64,000 nt of DNA from Thermoplasmatota archaeon (GCA_023379355.1 JAMCUD010000056.1:1-64000); one strand, 5' to 3'; numbered from the stretch's first letter, positions 27,250 to 35,630 are shown. Notes: a model not told the origin generated them from the sequence alone. Translations and numbers: made by a program.

Positions 27250-29408
27250 AATATGCCCCCAGTAATTACTAAGAATATTGCTATCAGTTTGATTGCCGCA
27301 AATGGCAGCAAGACCCCTCCAACTCCGTAAATGAACAGGTTCTTAAGGAATATTCTGAGCGTGCTCTGCGGCTTGAATTTTGTTCCTCGTAGAGCTATTG
27401 GTATGAGTGCCGGAATAACTATGGCATTGAAAATCAATGCTGAAAGCACGGCGATATGCGGTGTCAGTCTGAGGATGTTCAAAGCATCAAGTGCAGGGAT
27501 ACTTGCAAACATTACAGGCACTATCGCAAAGTACTTGGCAACATCATTGGTGATGCTGAATGTCGTCACCGCACCCCTTGTCATTAAAAGCTGCTTTCCC
27601 AGCATGACCACATCAATGATCTTTGATGGGTTTGATTCGAGATCTACCATATTTGCTGCATCTTTGGCAGCGAAAGTCCCTGATGCCATTGCAAGTCCGA
27701 CATCCGCTGCAGCAAGAGCTGGGGCATCGTTTGTGCCATCTCCTATCATCGCAACAACTCTGTTCTCAGCCTGTTCATCCTTTACTTTCTGGTGCTTGGC
27801 CTCAGGTTTGGCCTGGGCAACAAATTCATCAATCCCAACCTCACCCGCTATGCTTCTGGCAGTAAGCGGATGGTCTCCTGTGATCATTACCGGCCTAATT
27901 CCCATCCTCGTAAGGCCCAGAATTCTATCCCTGATTCCATATTTGATCACATCCTTGAAGTAGATAAGCCCGATTATATCACCGTTTACGGATACTGCAA
28001 TGGGAGTTCCCCCCTCAGAGGTGATCTTTTTCACTGTCTCATCATAATTGTCAGGGCACGATCTAGCAGCCTCCTTTATGGCCTCAGGGGCACCCTTGTG
28101 TATGATCGTCTCCTCTGTCAGTCGAGTCTGGAGCTCGAATTTCTTCCTGAACCTGTGCCTCTGGAAGAATTCCCTTCCCCCCTTTGGCAATGTGAAGTCA
28201 TCTGAGTCAACAAGAGTTATTCCACTTCGTCTTGTTACTGCGCTGAATTCCTCATGGAGACCCTCCCTCAGGGCGTCATACTCCTTTGGGACGAACTTTT
28301 TCGTGAAAGCAAGTTCCACAATGCTCCTCCCTTCTGGAGTATCATCATTCCACGATGAAAGGAATGAAGCCTCTGCTAGTTCCCTTTCAGTGTAACTTCC
28401 TAAGGGGATAAACTCATGCGCACGCCTATTCCCCACAGTTATTGTTCCAGTCTTGTCAAGGAGTATTACATCTGCATCTCCTGCTGTCTCTATGGCTTTT
28501 CCGGATTTGGCAATTATGCTATTTCTGGACATCCTAGTTATTCCAGATATACCTATGGCTGGTAGAAGTGCCCCAATAGTGGTTGGCAGTAGGCATACGT
28601 AAAGAGCGATAAGCACAGACAGATCTGCACCAAGGTTAAGTAGAAGTGAGAGTGCAATCAGTGCCGCCAGAATTATTGTAAACACACCTGTCAGCCCGAG
28701 CAGTAATATTGAGAGAGCAACCTCATTTGGCGTCTTTGGCCTTTCAGAGGATTCGACCATTTTCACTAACTTGCTTATGTATGTCTCGTCAGGGTTTACA
28801 TTAACAACCGCAACGATGGAGTCACTGATAACCTTAGATCCCCCAATGATAGTGTCTCCCTTGGATTTCCTAACTCCTGCGGATTCTCCCGTAAGAAGGG
28901 ATTCGTCAAGCATAGCAATTCCCTCTGAAACTTGAGCATCAATTGGAACCTGGTCCCCTTTCTCAATAAGGATCATGTTTCCTTTTCTCAGTTCAGAGGA
29001 ATTAACAGTCTCAATTGTTCTTCCACCGTTTTCATTTGCCAGTATCCTCTTGGCAATTCCTTCTTTTTCCAGTTTCTTCAAGCTGGCAGCTGATGCCCTG
29101 GACCTAGCCTCTGCAAATGAGTCAGAAATGGTGCTAAACCATACAGTTACAAAGAGTATCGCTGTGACATATGCATAAAAAATCCTGTCAGTCTGGTGTG
29201 CTAAGCCAGGAAAAGCACCTGGTGCTATGGTCATAAGCAAAACCACCAGGAAAGAAAGCTCAACCACAAACATGACGGTGTTATCTATGAGCCTCAGAGG
29301 GCTCATTCTTGCGAGTGAATCCTTTAACACGAAGGGCCAGCTTATTCGCTCTTCATGAGTTTTAGATCTGGAATTCACTTTTTTATTCCTGCTAAGCTTA
29401 AAGGGCAT
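27246..29408 (-). CDS. kdpB: K+-transporting P-type ATPase subunit B
   Basis: 720 residues. P-type ATPase: phosphorylation motif DKTGTIT with Asp318, LTGESAGVRK actuator loop (TGES), nucleotide-site KGAPEAI, and the hinge MIGDGTNDAPALAAADVG. Seven membrane helices are expected and seen. It drives high-affinity K+ uptake with KdpA. The start overlaps the end of kdpA by 11 nt and its end overlaps kdpC by 4 nt, so kdpABC is one operon read leftwards. Confidence 0.97.
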   Translation of the reverse strand: MPFKLSRNKKVNSRSKTHEERISWPFVLKDSLARMSPLRLIDNTVMFVVELSFLVVLLMTIAPGAFPGLAHQTDRIFYAYVTAILFVTVWFSTISDSFAEARSRASAASLKKLEKEGIAKRILANENGGRTIETVNSSELRKGNMILIEKGDQVPIDAQVSEGIAMLDESLLTGESAGVRKSKGDTIIGGSKVISDSIVAVVNVNPDETYISKLVKMVESSERPKTPNEVALSILLLGLTGVFTIILAALIALSLLLNLGADLSVLIALYVCLLPTTIGALLPAIGISGITRMSRNSIIAKSGKAIETAGDADVILLDKTGTITVGNRRAHEFIPLGSYTERELAEASFLSSWNDDTPEGRSIVELAFTKKFVPKEYDALREGLHEEFSAVTRRSGITLVDSDDFTLPKGGREFFQRHRFRKKFELQTRLTEETIIHKGAPEAIKEAARSCPDNYDETVKKITSEGGTPIAVSVNGDIIGLIYFKDVIKYGIRDRILGLTRMGIRPVMITGDHPLTARSIAGEVGIDEFVAQAKPEAKHQKVKDEQAENRVVAMIGDGTNDAPALAAADVGLAMASGTFAAKDAANMVDLESNPSKIIDVVMLGKQLLMTRGAVTTFSITNDVAKYFAIVPVMFASIPALDALNILRLTPHIAVLSALIFNAIVIPALIPIALRGTKFKPQSTLRIFLKNLFIYGVGGVLLPFAAIKLIAIFLVITGGIL

Positions 29409-31059
29409 TTCTTATCCCCTCCAGATGCATAAGAATTGGACCAACCGCAAGGAATGGGAAAAACGTCAGTACGGCAAGTATGAGGATGCTGAAAATGAGT
29501 ATTGCCGGGAAAATCAGGTTATCTGTCCTCAAAGCTATTTCTGTGCTCCTCTTCTTTCCGGACATTCTTCCCGCAATAGCCAGCATTATGACTATCGGTA
29601 TGAACCGGCCGGCCCACATTACTATTCCAGTGGAAACATTGAAAAACACAGTGTTTCCTGTTGATCCCAAGAAATCTGAGCCGTTGTTTGCTGCCGCTGA
29701 AGTGTATTCGTAGAGTATCTGTGTGAACCCAACAGGTCCATTGCCGAGGCCTATGGTGTGGGCTGCACCAATTGCATAGGCAATGACTGTTGGGACAAGT
29801 ATAATTATTGGATGGGCTAGAAATGCTACAACTGCCAGTTTAACATCAGTTGAAGTGATCTTCGCACCAAGATATTCTGGAGTTCTACCTGCCATAAGGC
29901 CAACAATGAATACGGTTATTATCACGTACATGAGCATGTACATAGCTCCAACTCCTATCCCTCCGGGAGTTGCCTGAATCATCATCCCCAAGAAGGCTGC
30001 CAGTATCACAAGTGGATGCATTGCTGCAAGGGCTGTGTTCACAGAGCCAGTAGTAAAGGCAGTGGTTGTTACTGTGTATAAGACTGCGGAGAAACCCCCA
30101 AACCTTGTCTCCATTCCTGGGCCTAGTGCAGTAATGGGAATCAGTGCAATTGCAAGGTCAATGGCGTATAGGCCGTAAGATGCAATTAGAATAGTTCTGC
30201 CCTCTCCGTTCTTATGCAACATTTGTCCGAAAAGAAATGGCATTGAAGTAGGAATCAGCATCATGGCCCCCAATTCAATGTAATTGGTAAGGGGACTGGG
30301 GTTTTGAAATGGATAGGCCGAGTTTGCCCCAAAATATCCGCCCCCATTCGTCCCCAGTTGCATTATTGATACAAGCGAAGAAACTGGCCCTACTTTTATG
30401 AGTTCAAAACTTCCAGAGAGAGTCCTTACAAGATTGTAACCTGAAAGGGATTGTGGTATCCCAAGTCCGATAAGAAGTAAGGCCAGAATAAGAGTCAGGG
30501 GGAGAAGTACCCTTGTCATAGTCCTCACCATGTCTGTATAAAAATTCCCGATATTTCTGTTATCATCTCTTTTACCTGCAAAGCCCCTAAATATGGACAC
30601 AGCCACCACAATGCCAGAAGCTGCAGAGGTGAATTGCAAGAACTGAATTCCCACCATCTGTCCAAGGTATGACAATGTGGAGCCTCCGTTATAATGCTGG
30701 AGATTGGTGTTGGAGGAGATTGACATTGCTGTGTTGAGTGCTAGTGACCAGTTCATTCCAGGGAATTTCATTGGGTTCAGGGGAAGTATTCCCTGAAAAG
30801 TTAAGACGACGAAAGATATTGCAGCAGAAAAAACACTGAATACGAAAAGGCTGAGAAAGTACTCCTTCCAGTCCATGCTTTTGTTCCTGTCTATTCCAAG
30901 TATACGATAGATAATGCTTTCCACTGGATTCAGCATCTTATCAAGAAAAGTCTTCTCGTTTTCATAGACCTTTTTCAAATATTTTGAGAGAGCCCAAGAG
31001 AGGGCTATTATCGTTGCCCAAACTAGTGCAGTGATAAGGAGATACCCTATCCCTATCAT
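29398..31059 (-). CDS. kdpA: K+-transporting ATPase channel-like subunit A
   Basis: 553 residues, family length, ~10 membrane helices. It shows the four-fold channel repeat of KdpA: AMSISSNTNLQHYNG, MQLGTNGGGYFGANSAYPFQNP, TTTAFTTGSVN and YEYTSAAANNGSDF, each carrying a selectivity-filter-like turn. It selects K+ for the KdpB pump. Upstream, an AT-rich TTTATATTAATATAT region at ~31165-31180 is a likely promoter. No kdpF, kdpD or kdpE is seen in the window. Confidence 0.97.
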   Translation of the reverse strand: MIGIGYLLITALVWATIIALSWALSKYLKKVYENEKTFLDKMLNPVESIIYRILGIDRNKSMDWKEYFLSLFVFSVFSAAISFVVLTFQGILPLNPMKFPGMNWSLALNTAMSISSNTNLQHYNGGSTLSYLGQMVGIQFLQFTSAASGIVVAVSIFRGFAGKRDDNRNIGNFYTDMVRTMTRVLLPLTLILALLLIGLGIPQSLSGYNLVRTLSGSFELIKVGPVSSLVSIMQLGTNGGGYFGANSAYPFQNPSPLTNYIELGAMMLIPTSMPFLFGQMLHKNGEGRTILIASYGLYAIDLAIALIPITALGPGMETRFGGFSAVLYTVTTTAFTTGSVNTALAAMHPLVILAAFLGMMIQATPGGIGVGAMYMLMYVIITVFIVGLMAGRTPEYLGAKITSTDVKLAVVAFLAHPIIILVPTVIAYAIGAAHTIGLGNGPVGFTQILYEYTSAAANNGSDFLGSTGNTVFFNVSTGIVMWAGRFIPIVIMLAIAGRMSGKKRSTEIALRTDNLIFPAILIFSILILAVLTFFPFLAVGPILMHLEGIRNAL

Positions 31060-31271
31060 GACGGCCTGCCCTCCCTCTTCCCAAAGTAGATCAGTATTGG
31101 GCTTTTTTCTGAGTTTACGTCCCTACGGCAGTTAAAATTGCCCTGCCTATAAACAAATATTTTTTGAATATTTATATTAATATATTGTACATAATTTTTA
31201 TTGCAAAGACGGCGCATATTACTACCTCCATAATCAAGTCAATAATGAAAATGACCTTAAAATAGTGTAAT

Positions 31272-31586
31272 CTATCGTTCCCTGTTTCCCAGGGAAGAAG
31301 GTACGGCACGTGGGCCTTTGGCAGCGCTCAAAATTATAGAGCTAACCACACTTTTTACACCGGGAATTTTCATAATCTTGTTCTTCAGTATATCCCGGAA
31401 TTCTTCTATGCTTTTGGAGCTAACAACAGTAGCTATGTCAAATTCTCCCGTCACTTCATAAACCTCTTGGACAGCGTCGATCAGACAGAGTTCATGGGTA
31501 ACCTCTTCTACTCTCATAGTGTCTACAAAAATATCGACTATTGCCGCTACAGGCTTTTCGTTTCCAGATTCCATTCCGACAGTCAT
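31272..31586 (-). CDS. Stand-alone RAM-domain (Lrp/AsnC ligand-binding) protein
   Basis: 104 residues without a helix-turn-helix. AIVDIFVDTMRVEEVTHEL, VYEVTGEFDIATVV, and IEEFRDILKNKIMKIPGV form the beta-alpha-beta-beta-alpha-beta RAM fold that binds amino acids in Lrp-type regulators. Proteins of this kind pair with full-length Lrp factors or sense amino acids by themselves. It lies upstream of kdpA on the same strand, 212 nt away, so a link to potassium uptake is only suggested by position. TATA-like TATTAATA near 31614-31621. Confidence 0.8.
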   Translation of the reverse strand: MTVGMESGNEKPVAAIVDIFVDTMRVEEVTHELCLIDAVQEVYEVTGEFDIATVVSSKSIEEFRDILKNKIMKIPGVKSVVSSIILSAAKGPRAVPSSLGNRER

Positions 31587-31685
31587 CGCACTGCCTTCCT
31601 GATTCTTTTGGGGTATTAATACGTTTCGATATTTATCTTCAAATCATAAAATAATTACTATTTTCAGAGGCTCCCGAGAAGATTG

Positions 31686-31693
31686 TATAAATA
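31686..31693 (+). promoter_or_regulatory. TATA box of a truncated leaderless ORF
   Basis: TATAAATA, centre 31689.5, exactly 25-26 nt before the ATG at 31715. This is the clearest archaeal TATA box in the window and points to a gene that was interrupted by the tnpB element. Confidence 0.6.
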
Positions 31694-31714
31694 CTGTAAT
31701 CGTCGATATTATTT

Positions 31715-31924
31715 ATGGGGGTGACATCAAACTCACGTAGGTCTACTAAACTGCTCAATAAGTCAAAGGCTAAGTATAGGTATCACTCCTCAAAAGTAAA
31801 GAAAGAACAATCTCTGAATAAAATGAGTCCGGGGGATCAAACATATATCCTTCCTCAGAGTTCTGGCTGTTCATGGCGACTACTTTTGTGCAACCACTAC
31901 AACCTGACATCCTCCCACCCCTAA
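31715..31924 (+). pseudogene. ORF of unknown function truncated by the tnpB element
   Basis: The frame opens at a leaderless-type ATG and encodes a basic peptide (TSNSRRSTKLLNKSKAKYR, HSSKVKKEQSLNKMSPGD) before running into the end of the IS200/IS605-type element at about 31904 and stopping at 31924 within it. The good promoter and the abrupt end suggest the 5' part of a once longer gene. Nothing in the ~63 native residues identifies the family. Confidence 0.4.
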
Positions 31925-31930
31925 AGGGTG
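31916..31930 (-). repeat. Right-end hairpin of the tnpB element
   Basis: CACCC, a 5-nt loop, GGGTG; 14 nt after the tnpB stop. In IS200/IS605 elements this region forms the 3' end of the guide (omega/re) RNA, with the guide in the flanking DNA. Confidence 0.5.
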
Positions 31931-31943
31931 TGGGGTTCCTGAT

Positions 31944-32426
31944 TCATAGAGTGGCAACTCGTAGACCTCCCTTAAGGAGTTCCGCCGCCGTAGCACTTTC
32001 CACAGGCGTTAATTCGGAAATGCCCTTCCCTACTTTTATTAATTCCATATTCCTTATGTTTATTGCAGCATTCAGGTCACGGTCTATTGAGAGACCGCAT
32101 GCATTGCAGTGATATATGCGATCCGATAGTTTCAGATCACGCTTGATGTTCCCGCACTTTGAGCACATCTTTGATGAAGGATCGAACCTGGCTGTCTCGA
32201 TGGGATAGGCTTCTCTCCATCCGAGTTTGTAGGTTAACATGGTTTTGAACCGGCTCCAACCCTGACCGGTTATGCTCTTTGAGAGATTGTGGTTCCTCAC
32301 CATGCCCGACACGTTCAGGTTTTCCAACACAACAGTACCATAATGCCTGGCTATGGCTGTTGATACTTTGTGGCTGAAGTCCGTTCCCGCATCCCTGATG
32401 TTCTGGTGTATCTTCTGCACTTTCAC
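31944..32426 (-). pseudogene. tnpB: TnpB (IS605 OrfB) C-terminal part
   Basis: 160 residues: VSTAIARHYGTVVLENLNVSG contains the second RuvC Glu, KMCSKCGNIKRDLKLSDRIYHCNACG is the four-cysteine zinc ribbon (C at CSKC and CNAC; given as the region near residues 85-110), and SIDRDLNAAINI has the last RuvC Asp. The first RuvC motif and everything before it is missing; the N-terminal part is at 33113-33475. A TAA precedes the first codons in this frame. So the nuclease cannot be made from this copy. Confidence 0.88.
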
Positions 32427-32485
32427 TTACTTTCCGCATGAGTTGAAAGGCTTATCTTCGAATTATCCATCGCTTTCATGAATAC

Positions 32486-32629
32486 CTATTTCCCTGCCTC
32501 CTGGAGTATTTTCAAATCCTCTTCTGTTGGCTCAATTATTCTTTGATCCACCACTGCATTCCACCCGATCAATAATTTCATGACGGTTTCTAGGTCACTC
32601 TTTCGTATTATGATAACTCCCCTCAGGAG
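32486..32629 (-). pseudogene. C-terminal remnant of an unknown small protein (PIN-like?)
   Basis: A protein-like tail, KLLRGVIIIRKSDLETVMKL followed by IIEPTEEDLKILQEAGK and a TAG, inside the DNA that interrupts tnpB. The I-I-E-P-T-E-E-D pattern resembles part of VapC/PIN toxins, but the active-site acidic residues are not in the fragment, so the resemblance is weak. No start codon is preserved. Confidence 0.3.
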
Positions 32630-33040
32630 CTTACGATGCGGGATCGATTATCAATAATGGGAAGGAACGCACTGTTCACCGACATTGAGGACATGAAGCC
32701 TGAGGACCTGATTGATCTGTACCGGAAGAGGAACAGGGTCGAGCACTGCTTCAGGATCATAAGCATGCGTGATCTCGCCTCTCCCGTATACCACTGGACA
32801 CCGCAGAAGATCAAGGTTCACATGTTTTTCTCCTATCTTGCCTACATGTTCCTGGCGCTTCTATACAACCGCATCAGGCCATGGATCACCACTGTGTCAC
32901 TGATCTCGGCCATGGACATACTTGACCGGATCAGGATTGTGTACGCTGCAAGAGGCTCAAAGACAATGAAAAGAATTGATGCAAAGTCTCCGGAGGGGAT
33001 CATCGTCGCAGAAAAAATGAAGTTACTGGATCTGGCATAA
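32594..33040 (+). pseudogene. IS1634/IS4-type transposase C-terminal fragment
   Basis: The open frame begins after a TAG at 32591 and its first ATG is 32636. DLIDLYRKRNRVEHCFRII contains the Y-x-x-R-x-x-V-E-x-x-F motif with the last DDE glutamate of IS4-superfamily transposases, and SPVYHWTPQKIKVHMFFSYL matches the IS1634 tail. The N-terminal two-thirds with the first two acidic residues are missing, so it is dead. It lies on the opposite strand to the tnpB pieces it separates. Confidence 0.8.
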
Positions 33041-33112
33041 CCTTAGTGTACCCACGCCCTGGTTACGGGAAATGACTGACAGTCCCTGGTGGGTATAACA
33101 TTTCCAATAAAT

Positions 33113-33475
33113 TCATGTAAAGTTACGTCCATCTGTTTTGAATCCTGATGGTACTATGAAATACTGGTTATCCCTCTTTGACCTGAATGTAGGATAATTT
33201 GAGTTATGCCTGAGGAATGCCCCCAATGCCATATCCAGCTTAACAAGGGAATGCTGAAGGCTCTGGGAATTGATCCCGTTCAACCATATTGCCTCTTTTT
33301 TCAGCACCGTGAGCATCTTCATGGTGTGGAATCCAGTCAGTCCCTTCTTCTTGTCATTCTTATGTTCTGCATAGTACTTGTTCCTGGCTTCAAGAAAATG
33401 ATTCCACACAAAACGACAGGACCCAAAGTGCTTCTCAGGGAGAACCTCCTGCTTCTCACTTGGATATAAACGCAC
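33113..33475 (-). pseudogene. tnpB: TnpB (IS605 OrfB) N-terminal part
   Basis: 120 residues from ATG 33475: a truncated-looking opening (MRLYPSEKQEVLPEKHFG), then CRFVWNHFLEARNKYY, the classic OrfB helix-turn segment, and FRSKRDNQYFIVPSGFK. It stops just after GFKTDGRNFT, where intact TnpB proteins continue with ~120 residues leading to the first RuvC aspartate. The rest resumes at 32426, so the pair is one gene broken by insertion with loss of the middle. Confidence 0.85.
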
Positions 33476-33536
33476 CTTCAGTGTCTTAATAATTATTTAC
33501 ACAACCCTTAACATTATCGTAAATTTTCGCATTCAT

Positions 33537-33556
33537 CCTGCGGCTTAAGCCGCAGG
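33537..33556. repeat. Left-end hairpin of the tnpB element
   Basis: A perfect 8-bp stem (CCTGCGGC / GCCGCAGG) with a TTAA loop. Subterminal hairpins with a CTTAAG centre are typical of IS200/IS605 left ends, and it lies just upstream of the tnpB start. Confidence 0.65.
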
Positions 33557-33716
33557 CTTTCTGCTCAGATGATCGTAAAATGTGATCTTTCAATTCCCAT
33601 AATAATGATTTATGACATTGACAAATTATGGAATATTCCTTGGCATTTATGAACTCTGAATATTTCTCTGATTCTTCTGAACAATTACCAATAAATAAAT
33701 ATTGGCTTATATCACA

Positions 33717-33789
33717 TGGGGCTGCCCGGATTTGGACCGGAGTCTCAGGCTCCCAAAGCCCGTAGGATACCAAGCTACCCCACAGCCCC
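33717..33789 (-). tRNA. tRNA-Pro (anticodon TGG)
   Basis: 73 nt on the minus strand. Acceptor stem GGGGCTG pairs with CAGCCCC, followed by the discriminator A; the anticodon stem CGGGC/GCCTG carries the loop TTTGGGA (anticodon TGG), and the T arm is TCCGG, loop TCCAAAT, CCGGG. CCA is not encoded. No intron. A TATA-like TTTTAATA at 33811-33818 (minus strand) is about 25 nt upstream. It lies beside the mobile-element island, a common place for integration. Confidence 0.95.
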
Positions 33790-33810
33790 ATAAGTAAGGA
33801 GAAAGCGGGG

Positions 33811-33818
33811 TATTAAAA
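33811..33818 (-). promoter_or_regulatory. TATA-like box of tRNA-Pro
   Basis: TTTTAATA on the minus strand, centre about 25 nt before the first base of the tRNA, the normal archaeal spacing. Confidence 0.55.
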
Positions 33819-33984
33819 AAATTTAACGGAGATGCCAAATCAGGGAATGCATATCCCTCGAGATGAATTTAATTTCAGGGGAATCCCCCAGGATTTGTTT
33901 TAATGAGTTTCATCCAAACCCCAGTCTTTGTTGTTCTAGGTGAAATTAGGAAATCGAAAAATAGTGATATGCAATATTCACCTG

Positions 33985-34042
33985 CCACTGTGATGAATTC
34001 AGCCTAGTCTGAAAAGTGATGACCGACGGGCAGACTGAGTGG
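33985..34042 (+). ncRNA. C/D box sRNA (2'-O-methylation guide), probable
   Basis: All four boxes are in order with correct spacing: C box GTGATGA (33990-33996), 12-nt guide (33997-34008), D' CTGA (34009-34012), 3-nt spacer, C' GTGATGA (34016-34022), 12-nt guide (34023-34034), D CTGA (34035-34038). The ends form a short stem, CCAC with GTGG. The two guides would pair with ACUAGGCUGAAU and UCUGCCCGUCGG; by the N+5 rule the methylated bases are the fifth, G and C. The 3-nt D'-C' spacer is characteristic of archaeal sRNAs. Targets were not found in the window. Confidence 0.82.
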
Positions 34043-34241
34043 TAATTGTTTTATCAGCGTAATTGAGCAATTTTTCTTTGGATTTCTTTTCAATAGATTT
34101 TTCTAATGGAATAGTTTAAATGCAATTTAATATACCTCAATGATATGAATATAACGATATTGTATACAATTTGGCATAGCTATATAAAGAACAATATCTC
34201 AATGGAATACGTGAATCCGATTGCCGGGGGGTGCTTGTAAA
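34043..34241. other. Intergenic region upstream of the permease
   Basis: AT-rich, with TATATAAA at 34181-34188 as the probable promoter of the permease operon (start expected near 34210), giving a ~30-nt leader with GGGGGGTG at 34226-34232. The stretch 33819-33984 before the sRNA shows nothing else. Confidence 0.45.
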
Positions 34242-35630
34242 TTGCTTGGCGGCCTTAGAAAAAATTCAATCGGGTTTATGGAGACAAGTTTCCAGGGAAT
34301 AGCAGGATCTGCACCTGCAGGGGCAGCAGTTGCAACTCTGACAGGGGCTGCTGCTTTTGCTGGACAGTCTCTTCCTCTTGCAGCGCTTCTAGGCTTCTTC
34401 GTAGTCCTTCTGAACGCAGTTATCATCAGGAGGATCTCTCTCAAGATGGCTGGCGCAGGTGGATACTATTCATACATAAGGGGTGGACTTGGAGTAAAGC
34501 CAGCAGCCTTCTCCGGTCTGTTCTATGTATTCTACCAGGTTTTTGCACTTGCTCTGATCTCACTGAGCACAGCAGTATTCGTTCCCATAATACTGAGTTC
34601 TGCTTTCGGCATAAATCTGCCCTCTTACTCGGCATATCTGCTCGTGGCAGGAACTCTGGGATTTGGATTTGCAGTCTCATACTCAGGAATACGTCTTTCA
34701 TCCAGGTTTGCCATGGTTATGGCGGCTATCGAGATTGTCGTTATAGTTGCATTTGGAATCATAATCCTTGCTCTACATCCGTCAATTAACAATGCACAGG
34801 TTTTCACTGATAAATATTCGGCAACAGGTTTTTCAGGTGTAGGTCTTGGTGTATTACTTATGTACACCGCTTTTTCAGGGTTCGGCGCTGCTACTCCTCT
34901 TGGTGAGGAAGCAAGAAAACCAAAAAAGACCATTGGGAATTCAGTGATTTTTTCTGTTTTCATACTGGGAGCTTTCTTCATCTTTACTTCGTACATCATA
35001 AGCGTGGCAGGTGGAGGATTCACAACAGGCGCTTATTCCTCTAGTTTTGTACCCGGGGTCCTGCTGATGAAAAACTACCTTGGAACAGTATCTGCAATTG
35101 TAGTCACTGTACTGTTCGTGAACAGTCTATTAACCGGGTCAGTCATTGTTACAAACAGCACATCCAGGGTTATGATGGAGATGAGCAAGGACAGGATAAT
35201 TCATGGAGGTCTTTCCAAAACCGGTTCCAAGAGAAAGACCCCCTATGCCTCCGGCATATTTGTGGTACTGACCGCCGGAGCTGTAGCCATGATTGCCAAT
35301 CTTCTTCTCGGAGGCTTTAATGCATTCATATTTTCCGCAACAGCAGCAACTCTTGGAGTTCTGCTGGTTCATGGAATAATAAACGCCTCACTTCCTGGTC
35401 TGGAGTCAAAGGAATCTGCAGGGATAAGAATTTCATCTGTTGCCATGGCAGTTACTGCCATCATAATCTTTGGGCTTATCTTCTACAGCACTTTCCTGAG
35501 TGTTTCAAGTGCGGTGATAGCGGGAACAGTTGTTTTCATTGTTTTTGCCATAGCTAACGCCATATACACATTGAAAAGGCAGCATCCACAAAAATCAATA
35601 GAAGCGAGCTATGATCCGGAAAGAGCATGA
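34242..35630 (+). CDS. APC-family amino-acid/polyamine-type permease
   Basis: About 462 residues, ~12 membrane helices. The first helix region GIAGSAPAGAAVATLTGAAA and the polar GAGGYYSYIRGGLG after helix 2 are the APC signature (substrate-binding G-A-G-G-Y). SGFGAATPLGEEARKPKKTI is the family's helix 6-7 E-E-x-x-x-P-x-x-x-I motif. TTG 34242 is preferred because of the SD-like GGGGGGTG nine bases upstream; TTG 34221 has no such sequence. It overlaps ubiD by 4 nt, so the substrate may be an acid that UbiD decarboxylates. Confidence 0.85.
   Translation: MLGGLRKNSIGFMETSFQGIAGSAPAGAAVATLTGAAAFAGQSLPLAALLGFFVVLLNAVIIRRISLKMAGAGGYYSYIRGGLGVKPAAFSGLFYVFYQVFALALISLSTAVFVPIILSSAFGINLPSYSAYLLVAGTLGFGFAVSYSGIRLSSRFAMVMAAIEIVVIVAFGIIILALHPSINNAQVFTDKYSATGFSGVGLGVLLMYTAFSGFGAATPLGEEARKPKKTIGNSVIFSVFILGAFFIFTSYIISVAGGGFTTGAYSSSFVPGVLLMKNYLGTVSAIVVTVLFVNSLLTGSVIVTNSTSRVMMEMSKDRIIHGGLSKTGSKRKTPYASGIFVVLTAGAVAMIANLLLGGFNAFIFSATAATLGVLLVHGIINASLPGLESKESAGIRISSVAMAVTAIIIFGLIFYSTFLSVSSAVIAGTVVFIVFAIANAIYTLKRQHPQKSIEASYDPERA

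Larger units (their letters stand above)
31904..33574 (-). mobile_element. IS200/IS605-group tnpB-only element, interrupted
   Basis: The element reads leftwards. Its left end has a perfect hairpin (33537-33556) and a possible TTAC target site at 33575-33578; its right end has a short hairpin next to the sequence TGACATCCTCCCACC, which is typical of the 3' end of archaeal tnpB elements. The tnpB gene is present as an N-terminal and a C-terminal piece separated by foreign DNA (about 32430-33110). No tnpA was found. The exact termini are estimates from the hairpins, not from a comparison with an empty site. Confidence 0.6.

Noticed and set aside
31056..31217. 53-codon minus-strand frame ending in the ATGA of kdpA, with GGAGGT before its ATG
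   Set aside because: The likely TATA box of kdpA is inside it and the composition (many Asn, Ile, Tyr, Arg) looks like translated AT-rich leader. A 19-codon frame starting just upstream (KdpF-like in size) has no helix long enough.
33486..33791. Open frame of 101 aa over the tRNA-Pro region on the minus strand
   Set aside because: Its first third is the tRNA itself read as protein, and the rest has no protein-like pattern.
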